The notes under the pieces: model-generated
The model's input: only the letters and a program-made list of their open reading frames with translations
The model's database searches: none
Told to the model about the DNA's origin: nothing
Source: Gammaproteobacteria bacterium
GTDB taxonomy: Bacteria > Pseudomonadota > Gammaproteobacteria > SURF-13
Reading direction: 5' to 3'
Assembly (NCBI GenBank): GCA_016195665.1
Contig: JACPZD010000020.1
Location: 18,659-82,658, forward strand
Length of the DNA stretch: 64,000 nt
Made by a program: the position numbers and the translations under genes
Part shown: positions 23,086 through 34,067 of the stretch, piece by piece
How positions within the stretch are numbered: the stretch's first letter is position 1
Layout of the letters: each line of letters begins with the position of its first letter

Positions 23086-23784
23086 ATGCCTGACATGACG
23101 ACTCAGAGCCTTGCCGCGCGCCTTAAAGAAAGGTTTGGCGGCCTGCTGACGTCCTGCAAGGAATCCATAGGCGAGGTGACGATCGAGATCCCTCGTAACC
23201 GGCTGCTTGAGGTGTGCCGCGCACTGCGCGACGAGGAAGCTTTCCACTTCGAGCAGTTGATGGATGTGTGCGGCGTGGACTATTCCGTATACGGCCACGG
23301 TTCGCGCGGCGAGACGGGGCTCATCGCCGAGGATGTCATCGAATTCCCCGATTATCCCGAACAACACTGGAGCGGACCGCGCTTCGCCGTGGTCTACCAC
23401 CTGCTCTCGCTCAAACACAACCGGCGCTTGCGTGTCAGGATATTCGCTGAAGACGCCGACATGCCGATGGTGGATTCCGTGGTCGAGGTCTGGGCCTCCG
23501 CCAACTGGTTTGAGCGTGAGGCCTTCGATCTGTTCGGCATCGTGTTTGAAGGGCACCCCGATCTGCGGCGCATCCTCACAGACTATGGCTTTGTCGGCCA
23601 TCCGTTCCGCAAGGACTTCCCGCTCATCGGCAATGTCGAGATGCGCTATGATCCCGAAAAACAGCGCGTCGTGTACGAACCGGTGAAGATCGTAAACCGC
23701 GTGCTGGTGCCGCGCGTCATCCGTCATGACCAACGTTACGTGGTGGATAAAACCCAACAGGGGGCGAATGATGGAGATTCGTAA
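23086..23784 (+). CDS. nuoC: NADH-quinone oxidoreductase subunit C
   Basis: The 30-kDa peripheral-arm subunit (232 residues). The signature [20 protein letters not shown] is present as [20 protein letters not shown], followed by [15 protein letters not shown]. The ATG at 23086 is chosen; an ATG three codons later is equally possible. The frame is open upstream through nuoB but has no family similarity there. Its end overlaps nuoD by about 14-17 bases. nuoC and nuoD are separate here, unlike the fused E. coli protein. Confidence 0.95.
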   Translation: MPDMTTQSLAARLKERFGGLLTSCKESIGEVTIEIPRNRLLEVCRALRDEEAFHFEQLMDVCGVDYSVYGHGSRGETGLIAEDVIEFPDYPEQHWSGPRFAVVYHLLSLKHNRRLRVRIFAEDADMPMVDSVVEVWASANWFEREAFDLFGIVFEGHPDLRRILTDYGFVGHPFRKDFPLIGNVEMRYDPEKQRVVYEPVKIVNRVLVPRVIRHDQRYVVDKTQQGANDGDS

Positions 23785-25021
23785 TTACACCATGAACTTC
23801 GGTCCGCAGCACCCGTCCGCGCACGGTGTGTTGCGACTGGTGCTGGAGATGGACGGCGAGGTGATCCAGCGCGCCGATCCGCATATCGGCCTGCTGCATC
23901 GCGGCACCGAAAAGCTCGCCGAGAGCAAGCCCTTCAACCAGAGCATCGGTTATATGGACCGCCTCGACTACGTCTCCATGATGTGCAACGAGCACGGCTA
24001 TGTGCTGGCGATGGAGAAGCTGCTCGGTATCACGCCGCCGATTCGCGCACAGTACATCCGCGTGATGTTCGACGAGATCACGCGCATCTTGAATCACCTG
24101 TTGTGGCTCGGTGCGCACGCCCTCGACATCGGCGCCATGACCGTATTCCTGTACTGCTTCCGCGAGCGCGAAGACCTGATGGACTGCTACGAGGCCGTGT
24201 CGGGGGCGCGCATGCACGCGACCTATTATCGCCCCGGCGGCGTATACCGTGACTTGCCTGACCGGATGCCGCAGTACAAATCCTCCAAGTGGCACAACGA
24301 AAAAGAGACCGTTGAACGGAACGCCAACCGTCAGGGTTCGCTGTTGGATTTTATCGAAGACTTTACCCGGCGCTTTCCAGCTTACGTGGAAGAGTACGAA
24401 AGCCTGCTCACCGACAACCGTATCTGGAAGCAACGCACCGTCGGCATCGGTGTGGTCACGCCGGAACGTGCCCTGCAATTGGGTTTTACCGGCCCGATGT
24501 TGCGCGGCTCCGGGGTCGAATGGGATCTGCGCAAGAAGCAGCCCTATGAGGTCTACGACCGGCTCGACTTCGACATTCCGGTCGGCGTGACCGGTGACTG
24601 CTATGACCGTTATCTGGTGCGAATTGAGGAGCTGCGGCAGTCCAATCGCATCGTGCGGCAGTGCATAGACTGGCTGCGCGCCAACCCCGGCTCCGTGATG
24701 ATTGAAGACCACAAGGTCGTGCCGCCGCGCCGCGAGGAGATGAAGGCCGATATGGAGGCCCTGATTCATCACTTCAAGCTGTTCACCGAGGGTTTTTGCA
24801 TCCCGGAGGGCGAGGCCTATGCGGCAGTCGAGGCGCCGAAGGGCGAGTTCGGCGTATATCTGATTTCCGATGGCGCCAACAAACCTTACCGGCTCAAGGT
24901 GCGCGCCCCGGGCTTCGCTCACCTGGCTGCCCTCGATGAGATGTGCCGTGGCCACATGCTGGCCGATGTCGTCGCGATTATAGGCTCGCAGGATATAGTC
25001 TTCGGAGAAGTAGATCGCTGA
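23771..25021 (+). CDS. nuoD: NADH-quinone oxidoreductase subunit D
   Basis: The 49-kDa subunit that forms the quinone pocket with NuoB. The 416-residue protein starts [19 protein letters not shown]; the HPSAHG loop and [14 protein letters not shown] are characteristic, and the C-terminus ends [14 protein letters not shown] as in the family. An adjacent upstream ATG (23768) gives one extra Met. It is followed directly by a MITE-like element. Confidence 0.97.
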   Translation: MEIRNYTMNFGPQHPSAHGVLRLVLEMDGEVIQRADPHIGLLHRGTEKLAESKPFNQSIGYMDRLDYVSMMCNEHGYVLAMEKLLGITPPIRAQYIRVMFDEITRILNHLLWLGAHALDIGAMTVFLYCFREREDLMDCYEAVSGARMHATYYRPGGVYRDLPDRMPQYKSSKWHNEKETVERNANRQGSLLDFIEDFTRRFPAYVEEYESLLTDNRIWKQRTVGIGVVTPERALQLGFTGPMLRGSGVEWDLRKKQPYEVYDRLDFDIPVGVTGDCYDRYLVRIEELRQSNRIVRQCIDWLRANPGSVMIEDHKVVPPRREEMKADMEALIHHFKLFTEGFCIPEGEAYAAVEAPKGEFGVYLISDGANKPYRLKVRAPGFAHLAALDEMCRGHMLADVVAIIGSQDIVFGEVDR

Positions 25022-25022
25022 T

Positions 25023-25215
25023 GGGCACCTCTAAAAATGTGTCTTTTGTCTTTATGCTGCGTTGGAATTCTGCTCGAAATGCTCATGTACTGTCGTGTAC
25101 ACTCTGCTGGGCAGGGAGCCCGAATGTCGCGGGCGCAGGGATGCGCAGGAGCGACCGCTTTCTCGCAGAATTCCGCCTTGCCTAAAGCCAAAATCCACTA
25201 TTTTTAGAGATGCCC
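25023..25215. mobile_element. 193-bp MITE-like element between nuoD and nuoE
   Basis: The ends are imperfect terminal inverted repeats: left GGGCACCTCTAAAAATGTG, right (reverse) GGGCATCTCTAAAAATAGTG. The similarity continues inward for about 55 bases through a shared GGAATTCTGC. It has no coding capacity. This is the structure of a miniature inverted-repeat element mobilised by a transposase elsewhere. It starts 2 bases after the nuoD stop and ends 3 bases before the nuoE start. Confidence 0.75.
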
Positions 25216-25217
25216 AG

Positions 25218-25721
25218 ATGGCTGCCCAGATGAAGAGAAAATCCGATTTACTCCCTGAGTCTGTGCGTGCGGCGATAGACCGCGAATGTCTCAAGTATCC
25301 GCCGGAACAAAAGCGCTCGGCCTTGCTGGCCGCGCTGCGTTATACCCAGGAGGCCAACGGCGGATGGCTGACCACCGAGTTGATGGACGCCGTGGCCGAT
25401 TGCCTTGACCTGCCGCCCATAGCGGTCTACGAGGTCGCCACCTTTTACACGCTGTACGATTTGAAACCGGTGGGCCGGCACAAGATCTATGTTTGCACCA
25501 ATATCTCTTGTATGCTGTGCGGCTCCAGCGAGATTCTCGAACACTTCAAGAAACGGCTCGGTATCGAGCCCGGGCAGACCACCCCGGATGGCAGGTTTAC
25601 CCTGAAGGTGGCGGAGTGTTTGGCCGCTTGCGCCGGAGCGCCATGCTGCCAGATCGGCAAGATCTACCATGAAAATCTCACGCCGGAAAAGATAGACGAG
25701 ATATTAAGAGCTTATCCATAA
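25218..25721 (+). CDS. nuoE: NADH-quinone oxidoreductase subunit E
   Basis: The 24-kDa subunit carrying the 2Fe-2S cluster N1a, in the NADH dehydrogenase module with NuoF. The 167-residue thioredoxin-like protein has its cluster cysteines in CTNISCMLCGS and AECLAACAGAPCCQI. ATG at 25218 or at 25230 could be the start; the inserted element just upstream leaves no good ribosome binding site. The last residues and stop (RAYP, stop 25719-25721) are encoded within the left end of the next repeat element. Confidence 0.95.
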   Translation: MAAQMKRKSDLLPESVRAAIDRECLKYPPEQKRSALLAALRYTQEANGGWLTTELMDAVADCLDLPPIAVYEVATFYTLYDLKPVGRHKIYVCTNISCMLCGSSEILEHFKKRLGIEPGQTTPDGRFTLKVAECLAACAGAPCCQIGKIYHENLTPEKIDEILRAYP

Positions 25722-25836
25722 ATAACTTACCGCAGAGGACGCAGAGGAATACTCTCAAGGTTCTCCTCCGCGCCCTCCGTGGTGAAGCCTTCTCCCGCAA
25801 GGGACACAGGGGGAGCTATTTATGGATATGCTCTAA
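25704..25836. mobile_element. TTATCCATAAATA terminal-inverted-repeat element, copy 1
   Basis: Left end AAGAGCTTATCCATAAATAA, right end the reverse form TATTTATGGATATGCTCTAA. The interior contains ACCGCAGAGGACGCAGAGG and GCAAGGGACACAGGG. A second copy at 48653-48793 shares both ends and the interior. About 133 bases, non-coding, MITE-like. It supplies the nuoE stop codon. Confidence 0.8.
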
Positions 25837-25853
25837 GCAGTTTGGACTAACCG

Positions 25854-27128
25854 ATGGCCAACGAAGTCTGCTTTCGTAATTTGCATCTGCCGGAACCGTG
25901 GTCGCTGAAGACCTATCTCGGCACGGGCGGCTATGCGGCATGGAAAAAGATTCTGGCCGAAAAGACCGCACCCGACGAGATTATCAGCCAGGTGAAAAGG
26001 TCCGCTTTGCGTGGACGCGGCGGGGCCGGCTTTCCCACCGGCCTCAAGTGGAGCTTCATGTCGCGCGGCGCGCCGGGCCAGAAATACATCGTCTGCAACT
26101 CCGACGAGAGCGAGCCCGGCACCTTCAAAGACCGCGACATCATGCGCTATAACCCGCACCAGGTGATTGAAGGCATGGCGATCGCCGGTTACACCATCGG
26201 CGCGACGGTCGGCTACAACTATATGCGCGGCGAGTTTTGGGAGCCCTATGAGCGTATGGAGCAGGCGGTGCGCGAGGCGCGCGAGGCGGGGCTGTTGGGC
26301 GAGAATATCCTGGGTTCCGGTGTGGATTTTGACGTGAACAATCACCTGGGCGCGGGGGCCTATATCTGCGGCGAGGAGACCGGCCTGTTGGAATCCCTGG
26401 AAGGGAAAAAAGGTTTCCCGCGCTTCAAGCCGCCGTTTCCGGCGAGCTATGGGCTGTATGGCCGTCCCACCATCGTGAACAACACCGAGACGCTGGCCTC
26501 TGTCCCGCTCATCATGACCCACGGTGGTGAGTGGTTCTTAAAGCTGGGGAAACCGAATAACGGCGGTCCCAAGATTTTTTCGGTGTCGGGCCATGTCAAC
26601 AAGCCGGGCAATTACGAAGTCCCGATGGGGACGCCGTTCGCCAAGCTGCTGGAGATGGCGGGCGGGGTGCGTAACGGACACAACCTCAAGGCGGTGATAC
26701 CCGGTGGATCTTCGGTGCCGGTACTGCCCGCCGAGATCATCATGAATACCGACATGGACTACGATTCGCTCTCCAAGGCAGGCTCGATGCTGGGCGCCGG
26801 ATCGGTGATCGTAATGGACGATAGTACCTGTATGGTTAATGCCTTAGCACGTATTTCTCATTTTTATTATGAAGAGTCGTGCGGCCAGTGCACGCCCTGC
26901 CGGGAGGGCACGGGCTGGCTGTCGCGGGTCATACACCGTATCGAACATGGTGAGGGGAGGGAGCAGGATCTCGACCTTCTGGTGGACATGGCGAACAAGA
27001 TCGAGGGGCGCACCATCTGCGCCTTGGGCGACGCCGCGGCCATGCCAGTGGTGAGCTTTATCAAGCACTTCCGCGCTGAATTTGAGCATCACATCGAACA
27101 TGGCCGCTGTCTGGCGGGCGCCCACTAG
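25854..27128 (+). CDS. nuoF: NADH-quinone oxidoreductase subunit F
   Basis: The 51-kDa subunit that binds NADH and FMN and carries cluster N3. The 424-residue protein shows the NADH loop [13 protein letters not shown], the FMN loop [13 protein letters not shown], and the N3 cysteines in [11 protein letters not shown] with a fourth in ICALGDAAA. It follows the 133-bp repeat element by 17 bases. Confidence 0.97.
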   Translation: MANEVCFRNLHLPEPWSLKTYLGTGGYAAWKKILAEKTAPDEIISQVKRSALRGRGGAGFPTGLKWSFMSRGAPGQKYIVCNSDESEPGTFKDRDIMRYNPHQVIEGMAIAGYTIGATVGYNYMRGEFWEPYERMEQAVREAREAGLLGENILGSGVDFDVNNHLGAGAYICGEETGLLESLEGKKGFPRFKPPFPASYGLYGRPTIVNNTETLASVPLIMTHGGEWFLKLGKPNNGGPKIFSVSGHVNKPGNYEVPMGTPFAKLLEMAGGVRNGHNLKAVIPGGSSVPVLPAEIIMNTDMDYDSLSKAGSMLGAGSVIVMDDSTCMVNALARISHFYYEESCGQCTPCREGTGWLSRVIHRIEHGEGREQDLDLLVDMANKIEGRTICALGDAAAMPVVSFIKHFRAEFEHHIEHGRCLAGAH

Positions 27129-27135
27129 GCGGCAG

Positions 27136-29511
27136 ATGCGCATGATTAACCTTGAGATTGATGGTAAAGCCGTCGAGGCGCGCGATGGCGTGATGCTGAT
27201 CGAGGCCGCTGATGAGGCGGGCATCCCCATTCCCCGTTTTTGTTACCACAAGAAGCTCTCCATCGCGGCCAACTGCCGCATGTGTCTGGTGGATGTGGAG
27301 AAGGCGGCGAAGCCCTTGCCGGCCTGCGCGACGCCGGTGACCGAGGGCATGAAGGTCTACACCCAGTCCCCCAAGGCCATCATGGCGCAGAAGGGCGTGA
27401 TGGAGTTTTTGCTCATCAATCATCCGCTCGACTGCCCGATCTGCGATCAGGGCGGCGAGTGCGAACTGCAGGACCTGGCGATGGGTTACGGGGCGAGCGC
27501 CTCGCGCTACCAGGAAAAGAAGCGCGTGGTGAAGGACAAGGACATCGGCCCGCTTATCATGACCGACATGACGCGCTGCATCCATTGCACCCGCTGCATA
27601 CGCTTCGGCCAGGAGATCGCCGGCCTGATGGAACTCGGCGCTACCGGCCGCGGCGAGCACATGGAAATCGGCACCTATATCGAAAAGGCGATGGTCTCCG
27701 AGCTGTCCGGCAATGTCATTGACCTCTGTCCGGTGGGCGCGCTCACCTCCAAACCGTTCCGCTACACCGCCCGTGCCTGGGAGATGGCGCAGCGCGAGAC
27801 GATCGCGCCGCACGACTCGGTCGGCTCCAATCTGTATCTGCACGTGCGTGATAACAAGGTGATGCGCGTGGTGCCGCGCGAGAGCGAGGAGATCAATGAG
27901 GTATGGATCTCCGATCGCGACCGCTTTAGTTATCAAGGCCTCAACAGTCCCGACCGGCTGCAAGTCCCCATGATTAAACGGCAGGGGGCGTGGGAGGAAA
28001 CCGACTGGAACACTGCTCTGCAGGCGGTGGTAAAAGGTCTGCGCGGCGTGATTCAGTCTGACGGTGTTGAACAAATCGGCGCTTTGATCTCCCCGTCGGC
28101 GACGCTGGAGGAGATGTACCTGCTGCAACGTCTGATGCGCGGCCTGGGTGTGAGCAATATAGATCACCGCCTGAGGCAGGCTGATTTCAACGGCCAGGAA
28201 TGGGCGCCGGTGTTCCCAAGTCTCGGCGCATCCATTGCTGAATTGCAGCAGCTCGATGCGGCATTGCTGATCGGTTCAAACGTGCGCAGTGAGCAACCGA
28301 TCATTGCCCACCGTTTGCGTCAGGCCACTCAATGGAACAGCGCCCGTTTGATGTTCATCAACCCGGTGGACTATGACTTTGCCTTCCCGGTGGCGGAAAA
28401 GATCATCACCGATCCGGCCGGAATGGTGCGCGCGCTGGCGGGGATAGCAAAGGCCTTGTTGGAGACCGGCGGCCAACACATCCCCGCCGAGTTCGCAAAA
28501 CTGTTGGCCACGGTACACCCCACTCCGACCGAGCGCAGTATCGCGCAACAATTAAAGAACGCGCAGGCTGCGGTGCTGCTCGGCAATCTGGCGCAGGCCC
28601 ATCCTCAGTTCTCCATGCTCAATGCCCTGGCGAGCCGGATCGCCGAGCTGAGCGGGGCGCGATTCGGCCATCTGCCCGAAGCCGCTAATAGCGTGGGTGG
28701 CTGGATCGCAGGCGCCTTGCCGCATCGTGAGGCGGCGGGTAAGGCCGTCGCCGCACCCGGATTGGATGCTCATGCGATGCTGACAAAGGGGCTGAAGGCC
28801 TATGTCCTGTTTGGTATCGAAGCCGAATTTGACAGCGCCGATCCCGCAGCGGCGCTCAAGTCACTGCACAACGCCGAATTCGTCGTCGCACTTTCCGCCT
28901 TCAACAGCAAGGCGATGCGGGACTATGCCGACGTGCTGTTGCCGATCGGGGCCTTCGCTGAAACATCGGGCGCCTTCGTCAACGCCGAGGGCCGCTGGCA
29001 GAGCTTCGCCGGTGCTGTTTCGCCTGCCGGTGAGGCGCGGCCGGGGTGGAAGGTGTTGCGCGTGCTGGGTAATCTCTTTGCCGTGAATGGCTTTGATTAC
29101 CTCTCTTCCGAAGAGGTGCGCGACGAAGTGCGGAGCCTGATAGATCAGTCCGGCAGCCAGGCGCCGGCCGGCCGTTGGACACCCGCCGAGTTACCCCACA
29201 GCACAGACGGCCTGACGCGTATTGCTGATGTGCCCATGTATGCTATGGACGGGCTGGTGCGCCGCGCGCAGGGCTTGCAAGAGACCGGCGAGTCACAAGA
29301 TGCGACGCTGCGCCTCAATGCCGCGTCGGCCCGGCGCGCGGGTTTAAGCGCGGGCCAGTTCGCCCAGGCCCGGCAGGGCGAGGCGAGCGCGCTGCTCGCC
29401 GTGGAGATTGATGAACGGATCGCGGACGGCTGCGCGTTGATTTCCGCCGCATTACCTAAGAGCGCGGTTCTTGGACCTGCCTTTGGGACTATAACCGTCG
29501 AGCGGGCCTGA
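27136..29511 (+). CDS. nuoG: NADH-quinone oxidoreductase subunit G
   Basis: The 75-kDa subunit with several Fe-S clusters. The 791-residue protein has an N-terminal 2Fe-2S ferredoxin domain (CRMCLVDVE), the His-Cys motif [16 protein letters not shown], the CIHCTRC motif, and a molybdopterin-oxidoreductase-like domain. ATG at 27136 or 27142 could be the start; AGG at 27127 fits 27136 best. The frame continues upstream into nuoF without similarity. Confidence 0.96.
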   Translation: MRMINLEIDGKAVEARDGVMLIEAADEAGIPIPRFCYHKKLSIAANCRMCLVDVEKAAKPLPACATPVTEGMKVYTQSPKAIMAQKGVMEFLLINHPLDCPICDQGGECELQDLAMGYGASASRYQEKKRVVKDKDIGPLIMTDMTRCIHCTRCIRFGQEIAGLMELGATGRGEHMEIGTYIEKAMVSELSGNVIDLCPVGALTSKPFRYTARAWEMAQRETIAPHDSVGSNLYLHVRDNKVMRVVPRESEEINEVWISDRDRFSYQGLNSPDRLQVPMIKRQGAWEETDWNTALQAVVKGLRGVIQSDGVEQIGALISPSATLEEMYLLQRLMRGLGVSNIDHRLRQADFNGQEWAPVFPSLGASIAELQQLDAALLIGSNVRSEQPIIAHRLRQATQWNSARLMFINPVDYDFAFPVAEKIITDPAGMVRALAGIAKALLETGGQHIPAEFAKLLATVHPTPTERSIAQQLKNAQAAVLLGNLAQAHPQFSMLNALASRIAELSGARFGHLPEAANSVGGWIAGALPHREAAGKAVAAPGLDAHAMLTKGLKAYVLFGIEAEFDSADPAAALKSLHNAEFVVALSAFNSKAMRDYADVLLPIGAFAETSGAFVNAEGRWQSFAGAVSPAGEARPGWKVLRVLGNLFAVNGFDYLSSEEVRDEVRSLIDQSGSQAPAGRWTPAELPHSTDGLTRIADVPMYAMDGLVRRAQGLQETGESQDATLRLNAASARRAGLSAGQFAQARQGEASALLAVEIDERIADGCALISAALPKSAVLGPAFGTITVERA

Positions 29512-29525
29512 GGCGAGGGGATTAT

Positions 29526-30572
29526 ATGTTTGATTTCATCCCCCAAGCATGGGCGAGTACCCCGGTTACCGCACAAATCGTCCTCAAGATCCTGGCGATC
29601 GTGTTGCCGGTCACGCTTACCGTGGCTGCGCTGACCTATGCCGAGCGCAAGATCATCGGCTACATCCAGGTGCGCATCGGCCCCAACCGCGTAGGGCCGC
29701 GCGGCTGGCTGCAACCGATCGCCGATATCGTCAAGCTGCTGATGAAAGAGATCATCATTCCGTCAGGGGCAAACCGCGCACTGTTTATCATCGGGCCGAT
29801 CTTGTCGCTGGCGCCGGCCTTGATCGCCTGGGCGGTCATCCCGTTCGACGGCACTCTGGTGCTCGCCGACATCAATGCCGGTCTGCTGTACGTGCTCGCA
29901 GTGACCTCGATGGGCGTCTACGGCGTGATCATCGCGGGCTGGGCATCCAACTCCAAGTACGCCTTCCTCGGCGCGATGCGTTGCGCCGCACAGATCGTTT
30001 CTTACGAGATCGCCATGGGCTTCGCCCTGGTGGCGGTATTGATCGCGGCGGGGAGTTTGAATCTCGGCGACATCGTGCGCGCGCAGGAGGGCAGTTTCGC
30101 GCACTGGTTCTGGTTGCCCTTGCTGCCGGTGTTTTTGGTTTATTTTATCTCCGGCGTGGCGGAGACCAACCGTGCGCCGTTCGACGTCGCCGAGGGCGAG
30201 TCGGAGATCGTCGCGGGGTTTCACGTTGAGTATTCCGGCATGGCCTTCGCGGTGTTTTATCTGGCCGAATACGCCAACATGATTCTGGTCTCAGCGCTCG
30301 CCGCGCTGATATTCCTGGGCGGCTGGCTGTCGCCGTTTGAAGGCATTCCTTTTGTGGAGCAGGTGTTTGCCTGGGTGCCCGGCATGATCTGGCTGCTCCT
30401 CAAGATCGCCGTTTTGCTGTTTTTGTTCTTGTGGTTTCGCGCCACCTTCCCGCGCTACCGCTACGATCAGATCATGCGTTTGGGATGGAAAGTGTTCATT
30501 CCCATCACGATTGTATGGTTGATAGTGGTGGGGCTTGCGGTACTCTATAAACTGCCTTGGTGGTTTGACTGA
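29526..30572 (+). CDS. nuoH: NADH-quinone oxidoreductase subunit H
   Basis: Membrane subunit lining the quinone chamber, with about eight helices. The 348-residue protein contains the signatures [19 protein letters not shown] and [20 protein letters not shown]. Start ATG at 29526 is preceded by GAGGGGA. Confidence 0.97.
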   Translation: MFDFIPQAWASTPVTAQIVLKILAIVLPVTLTVAALTYAERKIIGYIQVRIGPNRVGPRGWLQPIADIVKLLMKEIIIPSGANRALFIIGPILSLAPALIAWAVIPFDGTLVLADINAGLLYVLAVTSMGVYGVIIAGWASNSKYAFLGAMRCAAQIVSYEIAMGFALVAVLIAAGSLNLGDIVRAQEGSFAHWFWLPLLPVFLVYFISGVAETNRAPFDVAEGESEIVAGFHVEYSGMAFAVFYLAEYANMILVSALAALIFLGGWLSPFEGIPFVEQVFAWVPGMIWLLLKIAVLLFLFLWFRATFPRYRYDQIMRLGWKVFIPITIVWLIVVGLAVLYKLPWWFD

Positions 30573-30588
30573 TAAAGGTACTTATAGT

Positions 30589-31077
30589 ATGAGCGCGATA
30601 CGCAACTATATCAAAAGCCTGTTTCTGTGGGAACTGTTCGGCGGCTTGAGGCTGACCGGTAAATATCTTTTTTCCAAAAAGATCACCGTGCAATACCCGG
30701 AAGAGACTACCCCCCAATCCAACCGCTTCCGCGGCCTACACGCCCTGCGCCGCTATCCAAACGGCGAGGAACGCTGTATCGCCTGCAAGCTTTGCGAGGC
30801 AGTATGTCCGGCGGCGTGCATCACTATCGAGTCCGAGCAGCGTGCGGACGGCACGCGCCGCACCACGCGCTACGATATAGATTTGTTCAAATGTATTTAT
30901 TGCGGATTTTGCGAAGAATCCTGCCCCGTGGACGCGATCGTCGAGACCCGGATCTTTGACTTTCACTTCGAAAAGCGGGGAGACAATATCATCACTAAAG
31001 GTAAACTGCTCGAGATCGGCGACCGTTATGAAAAGCAGATTGCCGCGGACAGGGCGCAGGATGCTTCTTATCGTTAA
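30589..31077 (+). CDS. nuoI: NADH-quinone oxidoreductase subunit I
   Basis: The 23-kDa subunit bearing clusters N6a and N6b. The 162-residue protein has two 4Fe-4S ferredoxin motifs, [12 protein letters not shown] and [12 protein letters not shown]. The ATG at 30589 yields the usual N-terminus [20 protein letters not shown]; the upstream open frame overlaps nuoH and is not used. Confidence 0.96.
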   Translation: MSAIRNYIKSLFLWELFGGLRLTGKYLFSKKITVQYPEETTPQSNRFRGLHALRRYPNGEERCIACKLCEAVCPAACITIESEQRADGTRRTTRYDIDLFKCIYCGFCEESCPVDAIVETRIFDFHFEKRGDNIITKGKLLEIGDRYEKQIAADRAQDASYR

Positions 31078-31080
31078 AGA

Positions 31081-31170
31081 CAGATGCAAGATACAAGTTA
31101 CAAGATACAAGAAAACAACTTCAGATTTTGTTTTCATCTTGTACCTTGTATCTTTTATCTTTTATCTTGC
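31081..31170. repeat. GATACAAG inverted repeat, copy 3 (nuoI/nuoJ junction)
   Basis: Left arm AGATACAAGTTACAAGATAC and AAG, right arm CTTGTACCTTGTATCTT followed by two TTTTATCTT units. It fills the nuoI-nuoJ gap and ends 7 bases before the nuoJ start. It belongs with the copies at 125-200 and 7205-7258. Confidence 0.75.
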
Positions 31171-31176
31171 TTAATT

Positions 31177-31791
31177 ATGACTGAACAAATCATCTTTTAC
31201 CTTTTCGCCGCCATACTTGTCGGAGCGGCGCTCATGGTCATCACGGTGCGCAATCCCGTCCATGCGGCGTTGTTCCTGGTGCTTGCCTTCTTTACCAGCG
31301 CTGCGGTGTGGCTGCTGCTCGAGGCCGAGTTCCTGGCCATTACCCTGGTGCTGGTTTACGTGGGCGCCGTCATGGTGCTGTTCCTGTTTGTCGTGATGAT
31401 GCTCGACATCAACATCGCCCCTTTGAGAGAGGGATTTGCCCGCTATCTTCCGGTTGGAGGGCTGGTGGCGGTGATTATCGCCGTGGAGATGGTAGTCGTG
31501 GTGGGGCCGCGTCACTTTGGTCTGGAACAAGTGGCGAGCCCTGCGAATGCTGCTGCGGATTACAGCAATACCCAGGCATTGGGCCGTGTGCTTTATACTG
31601 TTTATGCCTACCCATTTGAAATCGCCTCGGCGATTCTGCTGGTAGCGATCATCGCCGCGATCGCCTTGACCATGCGCAAGCGTCCTCAGGCCAAGTATCA
31701 GGATCCCGCGCAGCAGATACAGGTGAAGAGCGCGGATCGGGTGCGCATCGTGAAGATGGCGTCCGAAAAGCGGATAGGGAAACGGCAGTGA
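31177..31791 (+). CDS. nuoJ: NADH-quinone oxidoreductase subunit J
   Basis: A 204-residue membrane subunit with about five helices. [16 protein letters not shown] and [16 protein letters not shown] (including the key pi-bulge helix) identify it. The ATG at 31177 is used; an earlier in-frame ATG at 31084 would translate the repeat. Its TGA overlaps the nuoK GTG. Confidence 0.95.
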   Translation: MTEQIIFYLFAAILVGAALMVITVRNPVHAALFLVLAFFTSAAVWLLLEAEFLAITLVLVYVGAVMVLFLFVVMMLDINIAPLREGFARYLPVGGLVAVIIAVEMVVVVGPRHFGLEQVASPANAAADYSNTQALGRVLYTVYAYPFEIASAILLVAIIAAIALTMRKRPQAKYQDPAQQIQVKSADRVRIVKMASEKRIGKRQ

Positions 31792-32093
31792 TTGCATTAT
31801 CTGATTTTTTGATTCTGGGGGCGGCCTTGTTCTGCATCAGCATGGCCGGAATCTTCCTCAACCGCAAAAATGTCATCATTCTGTTGATGGCGATTGAGTT
31901 GATGCTGCTCTCGGTCAACATGAACTTCATCGCCTTTTCTCATTATTTAGGGGACAGCGCCGGCCAGGTTTTCGTGTTCTTCATTCTCACTGTCGCCGCG
32001 GCGGAGTCCGCGATCGGCCTTGCAATACTCGTGGTGCTGTTCCGCAACCGGGGCACTATCAACGTTGATGACCTGGACTCCTTGAAAGGCTAG
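31788..32093 (+). CDS. nuoK: NADH-quinone oxidoreductase subunit K
   Basis: A 101-residue subunit with three transmembrane helices and the conserved membrane glutamates ([14 protein letters not shown] and [13 protein letters not shown]) of the proton path. The GTG start overlaps nuoJ by 4 bases (GTGA). Confidence 0.96.
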   Translation: MIALSDFLILGAALFCISMAGIFLNRKNVIILLMAIELMLLSVNMNFIAFSHYLGDSAGQVFVFFILTVAAAESAIGLAILVVLFRNRGTINVDDLDSLKG

Positions 32094-32096
32094 CCC

Positions 32097-34061
32097 ATGG
32101 CTAACGTTTATCTGCTCATCCCGCTTGCCCCGCTGTTCGGCGCCATCATCGCAGGCCTGTTCGGCAAACAGATCGGCCGTGCCGGGGCGCATTGGGTGAC
32201 GATCATCGGCGTCGCCACTTCCTTTCTGCTCTCGCTGCTGGTATTCAAGCAGATCATCATAGACCACGCCCCCGCGTACAACGCCTCCGTGTACACCTGG
32301 ATGGTGAGCGACGGCGTGAAATTCGAGATCGGTTTCCTGGTAGATGAACTCACCGCGTTGATGATGGTGGTGGTGACGTTCGTATCGCTGATGGTGCACA
32401 TCTACACCATTGGCTACATGCAGGATGACCCCGGCTACCAGCGGTTCTTCAGTTACATAGCGCTGTTCACCTTTTCCATGCTGATGCTGGTGATGGCCAA
32501 CAATTTCCTGCAACTGTTCTTCGGCTGGGAGGCGGTGGGCCTCGTTTCATATCTGCTGATCGGTTTCTGGTATCAGCGCGAATCGGCGATCTATGCCAAT
32601 CTCAAGGCATTCCTGGTGAACCGGGTGGGCGATCTCGGTTTCCTGTTGGGGATCGCGGCGATCTTGATGCACTTCAATACCCTCGATTATGCAGCGGTCT
32701 TTGAACGGGCGCCGCAGCTTGCCGGCGTCACGCTGGAAATCATGCCGGGTAGTCCCTGGCTACTCATGACCGTGATCTGCATCCTGTTGTTTATCGGCGC
32801 GATGGGCAAATCGGCGCAGGTGCCGCTGCATGTCTGGCTTCCCGACTCCATGGAAGGCCCGACACCTATCTCCGCGCTGATCCACGCCGCGACGATGGTG
32901 ACTGCAGGCATCTTCATGGTCGCGCGCATGTCGCCGTTGTTCGAGCTTTCCGAAACGGCGCTCAGCTTTGTGCTGGTGATCGGCGCGATCACGGCACTGT
33001 TTATGGGACTGCTCGGCATTGTGCAAAACGATATCAAGCGCGTCGTCGCCTATTCGACGCTTTCGCATCTGGGCTACATGACCGTCGCGTTAGGGGCTTC
33101 GGCCTATGCCGGTGCGATCTTTCACCTCATGACCCACGCCTTCTTCAAGGCGCTGCTGTTCCTCGCGGCGGGTTCGGTCATCATCGCCATGCACCATGAA
33201 CAGGATATTCGCACCATGGGCGGCTTGAAAAAATATCTACCCATCACCTATTGGACCTTTCTGATTGGAACCCTGGCGATGATTGGCTTTCCCGGCTTTG
33301 CAGGATTTTATTCCAAGCACGCCATCATCGATGCGGTGCGCGAATCGGTGCTCCCCGGCGCCGGATTTGCCTACGTCGCTGTGTTGAGCGGCGTATTCAT
33401 CACGGCGTTGTACGGCTTCAGGCTGCTGTTTCTGGTATTTCACGGCAAGCCGCGTATGGACGAGCATACCAAACACCATCTGCACGAAAGCCCGTTGGTA
33501 GTTACCTTACCACTGCTGGCGCTGGCCATTCCTTCGGTCATCATCGGTGCGATCTACAACGGGCCGATGCTATTTCATGGATTTTTTGGCCAGTCTATTT
33601 TTGTCCTGCCGCAGCACGACGTACTCGCCGAGCTTGGCGTGGAGTATCAAGGCGTCCTGAGTTTCACCCTCCATGGCATGATGGGGCCGCCTTTCTGGCT
33701 CGCCGTAGCGGGGATACTGGTTGCCTGGTTCCTGTACCTGCATCGGCCTGAACTTGCGGGCCAGATCAAGCGCCGCTTTGCGGGGCTCTACGCCATCTTG
33801 GACCGGAAATACGGTTTCGATGAGTTCAATGATTTTTTCTTTGCCGGAGGCGCGCGCGATGTGGGCCGCGTGCTCTGGCAAACCGGGGATGTCAAGCTGA
33901 TAGACGGCTTAATGGTCAACGGCACGGCGCGTAGCATCGGCTGGTTCTCATCAATCGTGCGTCAAATCCAATCCGGTTATCTTTACCACTACGCCTTTGC
34001 CATCATTGTCGGATTGATGCTGCTGCTGGGTTGGCCGTTGATAAGTTGGCTTACACACTAA
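32097..34061 (+). CDS. nuoL: NADH-quinone oxidoreductase subunit L
   Basis: Largest antiporter-like proton-pumping subunit, 654 residues with the lateral helix at the C-terminus. The motifs NNFLQLFFGWEAVGLVSYLL and GAMGKSAQVPLHVWLPDSME are diagnostic. It starts 3 bases after nuoK. Confidence 0.97.
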   Translation: MANVYLLIPLAPLFGAIIAGLFGKQIGRAGAHWVTIIGVATSFLLSLLVFKQIIIDHAPAYNASVYTWMVSDGVKFEIGFLVDELTALMMVVVTFVSLMVHIYTIGYMQDDPGYQRFFSYIALFTFSMLMLVMANNFLQLFFGWEAVGLVSYLLIGFWYQRESAIYANLKAFLVNRVGDLGFLLGIAAILMHFNTLDYAAVFERAPQLAGVTLEIMPGSPWLLMTVICILLFIGAMGKSAQVPLHVWLPDSMEGPTPISALIHAATMVTAGIFMVARMSPLFELSETALSFVLVIGAITALFMGLLGIVQNDIKRVVAYSTLSHLGYMTVALGASAYAGAIFHLMTHAFFKALLFLAAGSVIIAMHHEQDIRTMGGLKKYLPITYWTFLIGTLAMIGFPGFAGFYSKHAIIDAVRESVLPGAGFAYVAVLSGVFITALYGFRLLFLVFHGKPRMDEHTKHHLHESPLVVTLPLLALAIPSVIIGAIYNGPMLFHGFFGQSIFVLPQHDVLAELGVEYQGVLSFTLHGMMGPPFWLAVAGILVAWFLYLHRPELAGQIKRRFAGLYAILDRKYGFDEFNDFFFAGGARDVGRVLWQTGDVKLIDGLMVNGTARSIGWFSSIVRQIQSGYLYHYAFAIIVGLMLLLGWPLISWLTH

Positions 34062-34067
34062 AACATC

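Noticed and set aside
23717..24955. 412-codon frame antisense to nuoD
   Set aside because: Shadow of nuoD; no recognisable motifs.
27061..28167. 368-codon frame antisense to nuoG
   Set aside because: Shadow of nuoG; His-rich composition is an effect of reading the opposite strand.
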